Shown: positions 52,076 to 60,982 of the stretch, piece by piece
Numbering within the stretch: position 1 is the stretch's first letter
Layout of the letters: every line of letters starts with the position of its first letter
From: Morganella psychrotolerans
GTDB taxonomy: Bacteria > Pseudomonadota > Gammaproteobacteria > Enterobacterales > Enterobacteriaceae
Reading direction: 5' to 3'
Assembly: GCF_001676155.1 (NCBI RefSeq)
Contig: NZ_LZEW01000001.1
Span: 868,001-932,000 of the forward strand
DNA: 64,000 nt
The notes under the pieces: model-generated
Told to the model about the DNA's origin: nothing
What the model saw: only the letters and a program-made list of their open reading frames with translations
Databases searched by the model: none
Made by a program: the position numbers and the translations under genes

Positions 52076-52929
52076 TGAGGCCATTTACATTGTGCACGGT
52101 CATTACACTGTTAACCGCAACCGGCACGGTTCCGCTTTATGCAGCAGAAACCTGTAAAACCGCTGATGCATTAATCCTGCAAAATAACCGGATTATCCTC
52201 GGCGCCCCGCTGCTTACCGGAGCAGTAAAATCGCTCAGAGCGGTATCACTGCCTGATCCGGAAGATTTCCGGCAGTTTAGTACCACAACAGATATTGATT
52301 TCGATCCTTGCGGACAAATAACCCATTTTAAATTTATGCGCAGTGAAATCCGCAATAAGATGCAGATAACGCGGATACTGACCGCATCGGAAACAGCGGA
52401 CAATGCGCTTTATACACTCAAGAACTACAGACACCGTCCGGGCAAAAAAGATCTGTATCCGATGGTTATTGATACTGTGTTTACCAAAGATGCCCGCCAA
52501 CAGATAACCGGCGGTGCAGGAAAAATGTATGTTGAGAATAACGACACCGTGATGCCGGGTAATGTTCAGGTACAATTTGATAATGCACGGCTTTCAGATA
52601 TCCTCACTCACTGGCCGCACCTGAAAACGGATCAGCATTTCTCATTCGGTTATGATGAAAATAACCGCCTGGCCTCAGTGAAATCAGATAACCTCTCTCT
52701 CCTGACACAAACTTATACCTATACCCAAAAAGGTTATCCGTCCACACAGGAAGAGGCATTTGATAGTGATATCGTCAGTAACCATTACCTTACGAAATGC
52801 AATGATTGGGACAATCACGGAAACTGCACCAAAGAACAGATCACACAACAGGTTATTTATGGCAACCCTGACGGGCTGAAAACAGAATCATCTGTGATTG
52901 TTCATAAAACTATCCGTTATTATCCGTAA
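52075..52929 (+). CDS. Secreted protein resembling the YnfC (UPF0257) family, copy 2
   Basis: 284 residues, signal peptide ending PLYAA. It is a paralogue of the previous gene with the same layout: LTGAVKSLRAVSLPD, FDPCGQITHFKFM, FSFGYDENNRLASVKSDN, TYTQKGYPSTQEEAF, TKCNDWDNHGNCTKEQ, and terminal RYYP. The stop of copy 1 and ATG of copy 2 overlap (TAATG), so the pair is co-translated. The two proteins have diverged strongly outside these anchors, so the duplication is old. Confidence 0.65.
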   Translation: MRPFTLCTVITLLTATGTVPLYAAETCKTADALILQNNRIILGAPLLTGAVKSLRAVSLPDPEDFRQFSTTTDIDFDPCGQITHFKFMRSEIRNKMQITRILTASETADNALYTLKNYRHRPGKKDLYPMVIDTVFTKDARQQITGGAGKMYVENNDTVMPGNVQVQFDNARLSDILTHWPHLKTDQHFSFGYDENNRLASVKSDNLSLLTQTYTYTQKGYPSTQEEAFDSDIVSNHYLTKCNDWDNHGNCTKEQITQQVIYGNPDGLKTESSVIVHKTIRYYP

Positions 52930-52948
52930 CCCGGTTATCTGATTTTAA

Positions 52949-53554
52949 TTAAATACCGGTACTGCGGATTTTTCGCTGTTGCCGGAAGCGATGAAGGTAT
53001 GCCGAAATAATCAGCACCAAATAAAAAACCGGCTCCGGTGTGTTCGTTTTCACTGACAGAATATAATGCAGGATAGCAATCAGCAGCAACGGATAAAGTA
53101 AACTGTGGATACGTTTCCACCTATCGCCCAGCCGGATGCGAACCGGGTTAAATGAACTGGCCGCCATCAGAAATAAAATAATCCAACCGGTGGTGCCCAG
53201 CATCAGATAAAATCGGGATATAATTTCACTGAAAAAAAGAGCAATGTTATTGACACCAATTTCAAAAAACAGATAGCTCGTCAGATGTAATGTTGCCCAG
53301 ACAAAGCACCATAATCCGAGTAATTTCCTGGTCTGATATAAACTATTCCATTTCAGGTAATGCGCGACTGCGGGTATTACAGCAATCAGGATTAACAAAC
53401 GCAGTGCGGTTATTCCCGTAAAGTGCTGAATATCTTTTGCCGGATCTGCGCTTAACTTATCAAAATTAAGTGCGTAAACCAGCCATACCAATGGCAGTAA
53501 TGCCATCAGATGAAAAAATACATTAATAACCGGATAGTGGCGTAATCTGATCAT
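52949..53554 (-). CDS. msrQ: Haem-binding membrane subunit MsrQ
   Basis: Inner-membrane b-type haem protein (ferric-reductase-like) that passes quinol electrons to MsrP. 201 residues (E. coli 211), about six membrane segments. Haem His are in DIQHFTG, ATLHLTSYLFFEIG and YPLLLIAILHYI. Adjoins msrP on the same strand, with the stop/start sharing one base. Confidence 0.93.
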   Translation of the reverse strand: MIRLRHYPVINVFFHLMALLPLVWLVYALNFDKLSADPAKDIQHFTGITALRLLILIAVIPAVAHYLKWNSLYQTRKLLGLWCFVWATLHLTSYLFFEIGVNNIALFFSEIISRFYLMLGTTGWIILFLMAASSFNPVRIRLGDRWKRIHSLLYPLLLIAILHYILSVKTNTPEPVFYLVLIISAYLHRFRQQRKIRSTGI

Positions 53555-54558
53555 CAGAAATATCTCCGCAGATCCATCCCCTTATATAAATCAGCAACCT
53601 CATCGGCGTAACCATTAAATAATAACGTCGGCTGCCTGGTTGTCCGTCCTAATCCCTCTGAGCCGATAAAACGCTCTGTCGCCTGCGACCAGCGCGGGTG
53701 ATCTACCTGCGGGTTTACATTGGCATAAAAGCCATATTCACCGGGAGCTGAAAGATTCCACGTTGTTGGCGGAACAGATTCGGTTAAACGAATTTTAACT
53801 ATCGATTTAATACCCTTAAAGCCATATTTCCACGGAACAACCAATCTGACAGGCGCCCCGTTTTGTTTTGGCAGTTCTTTTCCGTAAACACCGGTCGCCA
53901 TAAATGTCAGGGGATGTAATGCTTCATCCAGACGTAATCCTTCAATATACGGATACGCAAGTCCGCCGCCGGTAAAACGACTTTTCTGTCCGGGCATTTG
54001 TTCCGGTGCATATAATGTTTCAAACGCTACATATTTTGCCCGGCTGTTCGGCTCTGCGGCTGCTAATAATGCAGCCAGCGGAAAACCGACCCAGGGAATA
54101 ACCATTGACCATGCTTCAACACAGCGCATCCGGTAAATACGCTCTTCTGCTGTAAATTTATTACGAATATCATCGGCATTTAATATCAGCGGCCGGTTCA
54201 CTTCCCCTTCAATCGTCAGCGTCCATTCATCCGTTTTCATCGTATGTGCATTTTCAGCAGGATCAGATTTATTTAAACCAAACTCATAAAAATTGTTATA
54301 TCCGGTCACTTTATTTTCCGGTGTTAACACCAAGTCAGACTGATATGCAACAGGTCGTGTGAAATTCAGTTCTTTTAATATTGCATCCGGCACCGCAGGT
54401 TTTTCATCAGCAGAAAACCATGAAAGAATTCCGGCATTTACGCCGGGGCTGACCATCATTCCGGCGGCACCCGCGCCTAATAGCCGGAGCAGGTTTCTGC
54501 GCTTCATCATAAAAACAGATTCCGGCGTAATATCAGATGGTCGTATTATTTTTTTCAT
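53554..54558 (-). CDS. msrP: Periplasmic methionine sulfoxide reductase MsrP
   Basis: Molybdopterin enzyme that repairs oxidised methionines in periplasmic proteins. 334 residues. Tat signal with [18 protein letters not shown]. The molybdenum-ligating Cys is in [17 protein letters not shown]; other anchors are [15 protein letters not shown] and [15 protein letters not shown]. First gene of msrPQ, with the HprR-type palindrome 87 bases upstream. Confidence 0.95.
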   Translation of the reverse strand: MKKIIRPSDITPESVFMMKRRNLLRLLGAGAAGMMVSPGVNAGILSWFSADEKPAVPDAILKELNFTRPVAYQSDLVLTPENKVTGYNNFYEFGLNKSDPAENAHTMKTDEWTLTIEGEVNRPLILNADDIRNKFTAEERIYRMRCVEAWSMVIPWVGFPLAALLAAAEPNSRAKYVAFETLYAPEQMPGQKSRFTGGGLAYPYIEGLRLDEALHPLTFMATGVYGKELPKQNGAPVRLVVPWKYGFKGIKSIVKIRLTESVPPTTWNLSAPGEYGFYANVNPQVDHPRWSQATERFIGSEGLGRTTRQPTLLFNGYADEVADLYKGMDLRRYF

Positions 54559-54644
54559 AGTATGTCCCTTTATTCAGAAAATCAGCAGAGCGTTTCTGTT
54601 TAATCCGTTATACCGCAGACTCTGAATTTAAAGCTGACAAGATG

Positions 54645-54660
54645 ATGACAATTTTGTCAT
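54645..54660. promoter_or_regulatory. HprR-type operator before msrPQ
   Basis: ATGACAATTTTGTCAT has perfect seven-base arms (ATGACAA/TTGTCAT). It closely resembles the E. coli HprR/CusR box CATTACAAAATTGTAATG and lies between hprS and msrP, where HprR would activate msrPQ. Confidence 0.75.
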
Positions 54661-54662
54661 GT

Positions 54663-56030
54663 TCATACGATTTTGACCGGCAATACCAGGGTCACAACAT
54701 TACGGGACTCAATACGTTCAAATCTGACTTCACCGGTATGTAATTCCATAATTGCCTGAACTATGGATAACCCCAGCCCGCTTCCTTCTGAAGTACGGGC
54801 ATTGTCACCCCGCCAGAACCGTGTAAATACATCATCACTGTTTTCTATTACATCCCCTTCATTCATAACAGAAATCAGAATATTACTATCTCTGATAACC
54901 GCACGGGAAATTATTGTGGTATTAACATGTGCGTACTTGATAGCATTTGATACGATATTTATCAGTGCCCGCATTAATAGCATCCGGTCGGCGCTGACGC
55001 TGACATCTGATATTTCATTGACTAATGTTGACCCGTTCTCTTCTGCATAAGGCGATAACAGCTCATAAACATCATCCATAAGTTCAGTAACAGATACACT
55101 TTCCTGCTTCAAATTAATATTTTTATTTTCGGCTCTGGCAATAAAAAGAACGCTCCGGATTATTTGTGCCAGTTTATCCAGCTCTTCTGTATTACTGATA
55201 ATAATAGCTTTATATTCATCGGCAGTACGTGATTTTTGTAATGTGATTTCATTCTGTACTTTAATCGCATGAATGGGTGTTCTTAACTCATGTGCTAAAT
55301 CATCTGCTAATTGTGTCAGTCTGGTAAAATCATTTTTCAGTCTCGAGCGCATTATATTTAATGAATCCCCGAGGCTTTTCAGTTCATCCGGTAATGTGCT
55401 TATATCCACAAGCTTACCAAGGGAATGAACGCCGGTTTTCGCCGTGATCTGACTAAGCCGTGTAATATCCTGCAACCCCCGCCTGATCAGCCAGAGACTA
55501 AGAATAACCATAAATATAATGGCGATAGCAGAAACCGCTATGCTTTTTTGCAGATATCCGGTCAGAACACTATTACGATCAACTGATAGCTTTGCGATAG
55601 TGACATGTAATTTCCCGGTGGCTGATTGTATTTCAAAATTAACTGAAGAAAGGGGTATTCCGTCAGCTGTATTCTGATGTGAAATTGATTGTAAACTCAG
55701 ATCTTCCGGGCTGACCGGGGAATATTGATTCTCCGGTATTATTTCCGGGTTGGTATCAACAATGATGGTGTTTTCTGCATCTGTTATTTTAATAACATCC
55801 TGGCGGACATCCATCATGCGCTGAAAATAGATTGGCAGTGATTTTATATCAATACCGCTGACAATTAATTTTGCCAGTTGATCTGCCCGGTTAACCAATA
55901 AATTATCATCCCGGGATACTAATTCATTTTTTAATGAGTGATAGAGTATCAGTGTTACAAATCCTGCATTAATGATCATCAGCAGGATAAATAATGACAT
56001 GATTTTAAACCGTAATGACTGTATTTTCAT
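54663..56030 (-). CDS. hprS: Sensor histidine kinase HprS
   Basis: Membrane kinase that with HprR responds to reactive chlorine or oxygen species and controls msrPQ. 455 residues. Two membrane segments (about 11-32 and 163-185) flank a periplasmic sensor; HAMP follows; the phosphorylated His is in DDLAHELRTPIHAIK; ATPase motifs include NIVSNAIKYAHVN and GDNARTSEGSGLGLSIVQAI. Its ATG overlaps the hprR stop as ATGA once the hprR frame is repaired. The order hprR-hprS-msrP-msrQ on one strand differs from E. coli, where the two operons are divergent. Confidence 0.9.
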   Translation of the reverse strand: MKIQSLRFKIMSLFILLMIINAGFVTLILYHSLKNELVSRDDNLLVNRADQLAKLIVSGIDIKSLPIYFQRMMDVRQDVIKITDAENTIIVDTNPEIIPENQYSPVSPEDLSLQSISHQNTADGIPLSSVNFEIQSATGKLHVTIAKLSVDRNSVLTGYLQKSIAVSAIAIIFMVILSLWLIRRGLQDITRLSQITAKTGVHSLGKLVDISTLPDELKSLGDSLNIMRSRLKNDFTRLTQLADDLAHELRTPIHAIKVQNEITLQKSRTADEYKAIIISNTEELDKLAQIIRSVLFIARAENKNINLKQESVSVTELMDDVYELLSPYAEENGSTLVNEISDVSVSADRMLLMRALINIVSNAIKYAHVNTTIISRAVIRDSNILISVMNEGDVIENSDDVFTRFWRGDNARTSEGSGLGLSIVQAIMELHTGEVRFERIESRNVVTLVLPVKIV

Positions 56031-56699
56031 GTTTCCGGCCTGTTTAAACGATATCCCATTCCGCGGACAGTTTCGATTAATTTGGTATCATAGTCACTAT
56101 CTATTTTTTTTTCTCAGACGCCGTATAGCCACATCGACAATATTAGTATCACTTTCAAAATCAATTCCCCATACTTCACCGGCAATCAGGGTTCTCGGTA
56201 AAATATCGCCCGCATGCAGAGCAAAAAAGAGCAACAATGAATATTCCTGGCGTGTCAGTGTTATTTTTATTCCGCCCCGCTGTACTTCATGACGGGTAAG
56301 GTCAATCTTCAGATCAGCAATATCAATTACTGCCGATACAGATTGATGGACACGTAATTGATTTTTTACTCTTGCCAGCAGCTCAGAAAATGAAAATGGC
56401 TTAACTAAATAATCATTAGCACCCAGCTCCAGCCCTTTCACTCTGTCCGCTACCGCGTCCCGGGCGGTCAGGCAAATAACCGGTACCATTTTGGATGTAC
56501 GCAGTGTTTTCAGGACTTCCCAGCCATCCATCCCCGGCAGCATAATATCTAAAATAATCAGCCGGTAGTCATTTTCAAGCGCGAGATAAAGACCATCCCT
56601 GCCGTCTGTGGTGATATCAACAATAAACCCGGTTTCTTCCAGTCCTTTTTTAACCCAGCTACCGGTTTTCTCATGATCTTCAATCAGTAATATTTTCAT
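56027..56699 (-). CDS. hprR: Response regulator HprR (frameshift at T9)
   Basis: OmpR-type response regulator of 223 residues after repair (E. coli HprR 223). Receiver with phospho-Asp in LIILDIMLPGMDGWEVL and Lys in NDYLVKPFSFSELL; the winged helix contains RTLIAGEVWGIDFESDTNIV and DVAIRRLRKK. As written it stops early at 56097 because of nine T at 56104-56112. With eight T it continues IDSDYDTKLIETVRGMGYRL and stops at 56027-56029, overlapping hprS as ATGA. The restored length and overlap show this is the true end. Confidence 0.93.
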
Positions 56700-56761
56700 T
56701 TTTGCTACCCGAAAATTGTACTTATGGTATCTGTCTGTCAGTTTATTTTAATTTTGGACAT

Positions 56762-56799
56762 AAAAAAACCGCAGACGACGAAAAGTTGTCTGCGGTTTT
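56762..56799 (-). terminator. mdtJI terminator
   Basis: On the minus strand AAACCGCAGAC-AACTTTTCGTC-GTCTGCGGTTT then TTTT. Also symmetric enough to act toward hprR's promoter side. Confidence 0.85.
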
Positions 56800-56813
56800 C
56801 AGTATCAGCGTAA

Positions 56814-57146
56814 TTACGCGAACTTAATCATCACCATACCCAGCAGAAGCAGAACAATACCGCCCCAGCCTTTATAATTAAGTCGCTGATTAAACAAGAT
56901 CCAGCCCGCAGCGACAGTTGCCACAATCCCGAATGCACCCCAGAGTGCATACGCCACGGATAACTCAATACCGCGGACCGCCAGTGCCAGGCAACTGAAT
57001 GCACCTAATACTGCCAGCAGTGATAATATCCCCAGCCACACGCGTTTAAAGCCGTTTGACATCTTCAGCAGGATATTGGCCATAATCTCCAACACTACAG
57101 CCAGCAGTAAAAATGCCCCGTGCCACCATTCAAATGTCGACAACAT
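56814..57146 (-). CDS. mdtI: SMR-family spermidine exporter subunit MdtI
   Basis: 110 residues, four membrane segments. The SMR signature [14 protein letters not shown] near residue 18 carries the transport Glu; [19 protein letters not shown] follows. Forms a heteromeric spermidine efflux pump with MdtJ. One base separates it from the mdtJ stop. Confidence 0.95.
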   Translation of the reverse strand: MLSTFEWWHGAFLLLAVVLEIMANILLKMSNGFKRVWLGILSLLAVLGAFSCLALAVRGIELSVAYALWGAFGIVATVAAGWILFNQRLNYKGWGGIVLLLLGMVMIKFA

Positions 57147-57147
57147 A

Positions 57148-57540
57148 TTACGCCCCTTTCATCATCTCGTTCAGTGGCGCATAAGACGGTTTTGCAACAG
57201 GCTGTTTTTTCTGTACTGCTTTTTTGGTACCGTACTTAATCAGGGTTATCCCTGCAATTAACAGCGCCAGACCGCCCAGTTTCATTGGCGAAAGTGATTC
57301 CTGGAACCACATCACACTGAATGTGGTAATGATGAGGATCCCAATTCCTTCCCACAGCGCATATGCCACGCCGAGAGCCACTTTTTTAACCGCCATGGAC
57401 AGTAAGATATAAGATGCAGCGATCATGATATACATCACAACCATTCCTGCGGTGTCGCCTGAAACACTTGCGTATTTCATCGACAATGTTCCGATGACCT
57501 CAGTCACAATGGCTAAGCCTAAAAACATCCAGTAAATCAT
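57148..57540 (-). CDS. mdtJ: SMR-family spermidine exporter subunit MdtJ
   Basis: 130 residues from [20 protein letters not shown] (E. coli 121). Four membrane segments with Glu14 in [29 protein letters not shown] mid-protein; basic cytoplasmic tail [12 protein letters not shown]. An upstream in-frame ATG at 57567 lies in the leader region and is not supported. Confidence 0.94.
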   Translation of the reverse strand: MIYWMFLGLAIVTEVIGTLSMKYASVSGDTAGMVVMYIMIAASYILLSMAVKKVALGVAYALWEGIGILIITTFSVMWFQESLSPMKLGGLALLIAGITLIKYGTKKAVQKKQPVAKPSYAPLNEMMKGA

Positions 57541-57695
57541 AGTTATTTTTCCTGATGTACAACGCATACAGGTTCACGACACACCATAAAGAAGGTGCGT
57601 GAGCGGTCGCGTTTAACGCTAAACGAAAATGTTAAATATAACAGTGCAACCAAAAGCGCAGTGGCGTTTGGCTCGTCAGACGGAAAGAGAAATAG

Positions 57696-57800
57696 CTATA
57701 ATTCGCTGTACCAATAGTGCTCGCTTGATACGATAGCGGAAAGGAAAAGTACGTGGGTAGAACGTCGGATTTTAATCCTGCTACTACTGTCGCTTTGCAT
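57696..57800 (-). CDS. mdtU: 34-residue leader peptide upstream of mdtJI (MdtU/SpeFL-like)
   Basis: ATG at 57800 opens a 34-codon frame ending TAG at 57696, beginning MQSDSSSRIKIRRSTHVLFL. It lies about 155 bases before mdtJ. E. coli mdtJI is preceded by a 34-codon upstream frame (mdtU) involved in polyamine-dependent expression. The core IRRSTHVL also resembles IRRTTHIM in the SpeFL leader, which arrests ribosomes in response to ornithine. So it is probably a polyamine-sensing arrest peptide. The ribosome site is weak. Confidence 0.7.
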   Translation of the reverse strand: MQSDSSSRIKIRRSTHVLFLSAIVSSEHYWYSEL

Positions 57801-58047
57801 GATGTCTTTATTCTTTTGTTTGTACCCGGTCGGGTCACAACAATGAAAGAATCCTCCGGTTATTAATATTGACATCATTTTTATCACAACTAACAGCGTT
57901 CAGCAATGCCGGTGTGCATTATTTCGCAGTAAATAATTTTATTTTTTAGGTAGTTACAAAAATGGCCAGCTTCTTATTCAGAAGATGACCATATTTAAGC
58001 AGGCTCAAACCCGCCGTTCACGGGTTTTTATGCGACCAGCTGTATAA
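57801..58047. other. Gap between zwf and the mdtUJI leader
   Basis: Contains the mdtUJI promoter region and, at 58007-58029, the hairpin AAACCCG-ccgttca-CGGGTTT that may end zwf. No other gene seen. Confidence 0.45.
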
Positions 58048-59523
58048 TTATTCCAGTTCGTTCCATGAACGCCCGTCACGGGCCATCATGGCAATGGAGG
58101 CTATCGGTCCCCAGCTTCCCGCCTGATATGGCTTAGGCGGTTCATTGTCCAGTGACCACGCATGCATAATGGAATCCACCCACTTCCAGGCTTCCTCCAC
58201 TTCGTCACGGCGGACAAACAGCGCCTGAATGCCGCGCATAGCTTCCAGCAGCAAACGTTCGTATGCATCGGCAATATGGGTCTGATTAAAAGTTTCCGAG
58301 AAACTCAGATCCAGCTTGGTCGTTTGCAGACGATGTTTATGATCCAGTCCCGGTGCCTTGTTCAGCACTTCAATATCGATACCCTCATCCGGCTGTAAAC
58401 GAATAGTCAGTTTATTCGGCGGCAGATGCTGGTATGTCTCATTAAAGATATTCAGGGACGGCTGTTTGAAATACACCACCACTTCAGAGCATTTTGACGG
58501 CATACGCTTACCGGTACGCAGGTAGAACGGTACACCGGACCAGCGCCAGTCATCAATATCCGCGCGGATCGCCACAAAGGTTTCTGTCTGACTGACGGTA
58601 TTCGCACCCTCTTCATCCAGATAGCCCGGCACTTTTGTGCCATGAACAAACCCGCCCGTATACTGCCCGCGAACGGTTTTCTCCCGGACATTACTGATGT
58701 CAATGGTTCGCAGCGAGCGCAGAACTTTCACTTTCTCATCACGGATGCGGTCACTGCTCAGATCATCCGGCGGCGACATCGCAATCATGGTCAGAATTTG
58801 CAGTAAATGGCTCTGCACCATATCGCGCATCTGACCGGCTTTATCGAAATAGCCCCAGCGCCCTTCAATACCCACTTCTTCCGCCACTGTTATCTGGACA
58901 TGATCGATTGTCCGGTTATCCCAGTTATTCACAAACAACGAGTTGGCAAAGCGCAGCGCCAGCAGATTCAGTACCGTTTCTTTTCCGAGATAATGGTCGA
59001 TGCGGTAAATCTGGCTCTCTTTAAAGTATTTTGCCACTTCGGTATTGATAGCCTGAGAAGACTCAAGATCATTACCCAGCGGTTTTTCCATCACCACACG
59101 GCTTGGCTCTTTATTCAGATGCGCTTCGCCCAGTCCTCTGCACATCGCACTGAATGTGCTTGGTGGCATGGCAAAATAATAAACAGCGGTATTTTTATTT
59201 TCCGCAATAATATTTGCCAGACTTTTAAAATGGGATAAATCATTCACATCAAGATTGCAGAATCCCAGACGGGCACTGAAACGCGCCCACAGTTCCGGGT
59301 CCAGCGGTTCATTCAGAAAGGTATTAAACGCCTCTTCCACGAACTGCTGATATTCCTCACGGGACCATTCTGCACGACCTGCGCCGATAATACGGGTTTC
59401 AGGGTGAATATTGCCTGCTTTTTCAAGCTGATATAAGGATGGAAGTAACTTGCGGCGTGCGAGATCGCCTTTGGTGCCAAAAATGACTAAATCACAAGCG
59501 GGAGCCGTTGCTGTCAACGCCAT
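58048..59523 (-). CDS. zwf: Glucose-6-phosphate 1-dehydrogenase
   Basis: First enzyme of the pentose phosphate and Entner-Doudoroff routes. 491 residues (E. coli 491) from MALTATAPACDLVIFGTKGD, preceded by GAGGAGAGG. NADP-binding GTKGDLARRKLLPSL, and the substrate-binding active site RIDHYLGKE with the catalytic His a little beyond. Controlled by HexR sites just upstream. Confidence 0.97.
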   Translation of the reverse strand: MALTATAPACDLVIFGTKGDLARRKLLPSLYQLEKAGNIHPETRIIGAGRAEWSREEYQQFVEEAFNTFLNEPLDPELWARFSARLGFCNLDVNDLSHFKSLANIIAENKNTAVYYFAMPPSTFSAMCRGLGEAHLNKEPSRVVMEKPLGNDLESSQAINTEVAKYFKESQIYRIDHYLGKETVLNLLALRFANSLFVNNWDNRTIDHVQITVAEEVGIEGRWGYFDKAGQMRDMVQSHLLQILTMIAMSPPDDLSSDRIRDEKVKVLRSLRTIDISNVREKTVRGQYTGGFVHGTKVPGYLDEEGANTVSQTETFVAIRADIDDWRWSGVPFYLRTGKRMPSKCSEVVVYFKQPSLNIFNETYQHLPPNKLTIRLQPDEGIDIEVLNKAPGLDHKHRLQTTKLDLSFSETFNQTHIADAYERLLLEAMRGIQALFVRRDEVEEAWKWVDSIMHAWSLDNEPPKPYQAGSWGPIASIAMMARDGRSWNELE

Positions 59524-59551
59524 AAAAAACCTCTCCTCGTGGCAGTGGAAT

Positions 59552-59707
59552 TGTAATTTTGTTACAGAGATAACGAATAATGTACTCGTTTGCGCCCGGT
59601 CAGTAAACATAAATGCGGGTTACAGCACATTTTTGCTGCCTTCCCGGCAGGTACAGGTCTGTGGCCACATCACAATGTGATTTTCAGCAATATGTAATAA
59701 AATTACT
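59552..59707. promoter_or_regulatory. Two HexR boxes between zwf and hexR
   Basis: TGTAATTTTGTTACA (59552-59566) and TGTAATAAAATTACT (59693-59707) match the HexR consensus TGTAAT-W3-ATTACA at most positions. The first lies 29 bases upstream of zwf; the second is nearer hexR and fits joint control and autoregulation. Confidence 0.75.
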
Positions 59708-59877
59708 TTTTTGATGCAAATTTACCGGAATGAAAGTCAGACACAGCTCAAACTTTCAAAAAAAAAGCCCTGTTCTCCGCCGGTTATCCCCTGCTCTGTC
59801 CCGGTTTACGTAGTATATTTTCAGGAAATGATGACAGCCTGTTGTGTCACACAGATCAATATAAAAGGCAAAGTGGT

Positions 59878-60726
59878 ATGAATATTTTAGACCGGCTGCG
59901 TAACAGTCTGGATTATCTGAGTAAATCTGAAAAAAAAGTGGCGGAAACAATCCTTGGTGCGCCGCAGATAGCCATCCATTCCAGCATTGCCACTCTTGCC
60001 AAAATGTCGGATGTCAGTGAACCGACGGTTAATCGTTTCTGCCGCCGTCTGGATACCAAAGGATTTCCGGATTTCAAACTGCTGCTGGCACAAAGCCTGG
60101 CTAACGGCACGCCCTATGTCAGCCGCAATGTCGATGAAAATGACTCTGTTGATGCCTATACCAGTAAGATATTTGAATCCGCTATGGCGGGGTTGGATGC
60201 GGTCAGAAGCACACTCGATATGCTGACCATTAACCGCGCTGTGGATTGCCTGACCCAGGCACGGAAAATTTCGTTTTTTGGGCTGGGGGCATCCGCTGCC
60301 GTTGCTCATGATGCCATGAATAAATTTTTCCGCTTTAACATCCCCGTTATTTATTCTGATGATATTGTCATACAGCGCATGAGTTGTATCAATAGTACCG
60401 AAGGCGATGTGGTCGTGCTGATTTCCCATACCGGGCGCACCAAAAACCTGGTTGAAATAGCCCGCATTGCCCGTGAAAATGATGCCACTGTGCTGGCAAT
60501 CACATCAGAAAACTCGCCGCTTGCCGCAGAAGCCTCTGTAACTATCATACTGAATGTCCCGGAAGACACCGATATTTATATGCCGATGGTGTCACGCCTG
60601 GCACAACTGACCATTATTGATGTTCTCGCCACCGGGTTTACCCTGCGCCGTGGTCCGAAATTCCGCGATAACCTGAAACGTGTCAAAGATGCACTGAAAG
60701 ACTCCCGCATTGACAAACTCTGTTAG
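59878..60726 (+). CDS. hexR: Transcriptional regulator HexR
   Basis: RpiR-family repressor/activator of central carbon genes, responding to 2-keto-3-deoxy-6-phosphogluconate. 282 residues (E. coli 289) from MNILDRLRNSLDYLSKSEKK. HTH with KMSDVSEPTVNRFCRRLDTK; SIS sugar-binding domain with FFGLGASAAVAHDAMNKFFR and VVVLISHTGRTKNLVEIARI. Divergent from zwf. Confidence 0.95.
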   Translation: MNILDRLRNSLDYLSKSEKKVAETILGAPQIAIHSSIATLAKMSDVSEPTVNRFCRRLDTKGFPDFKLLLAQSLANGTPYVSRNVDENDSVDAYTSKIFESAMAGLDAVRSTLDMLTINRAVDCLTQARKISFFGLGASAAVAHDAMNKFFRFNIPVIYSDDIVIQRMSCINSTEGDVVVLISHTGRTKNLVEIARIARENDATVLAITSENSPLAAEASVTIILNVPEDTDIYMPMVSRLAQLTIIDVLATGFTLRRGPKFRDNLKRVKDALKDSRIDKLC

Positions 60727-60982
60727 TTTTTAATCATTTGTGTCGTTTTGACACATTTACTGCCGCTGACTGTAATTAATGTCACGAATTAGTAACATGG
60801 TGAATGATACGATATACCTGACTCACTGTTTTACGTTTGCTGACTCGATTTTTATTTTAATTACGCGATAATCAGACAGGAGTAAATCGATTTTACACTT
60901 ACCAGCCGGTGAAATTATCCACCGGACGGAAGAGTGTTTTATTAACACCATTTTTACCTTATTCAGGTCAACGGAGAAATCT

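Noticed and set aside
60771-60785. HexR box before pykA (TGTAATTAATGTCAC)
   Set aside because: Only the left half matches; the right half lacks the ATTACA arm.
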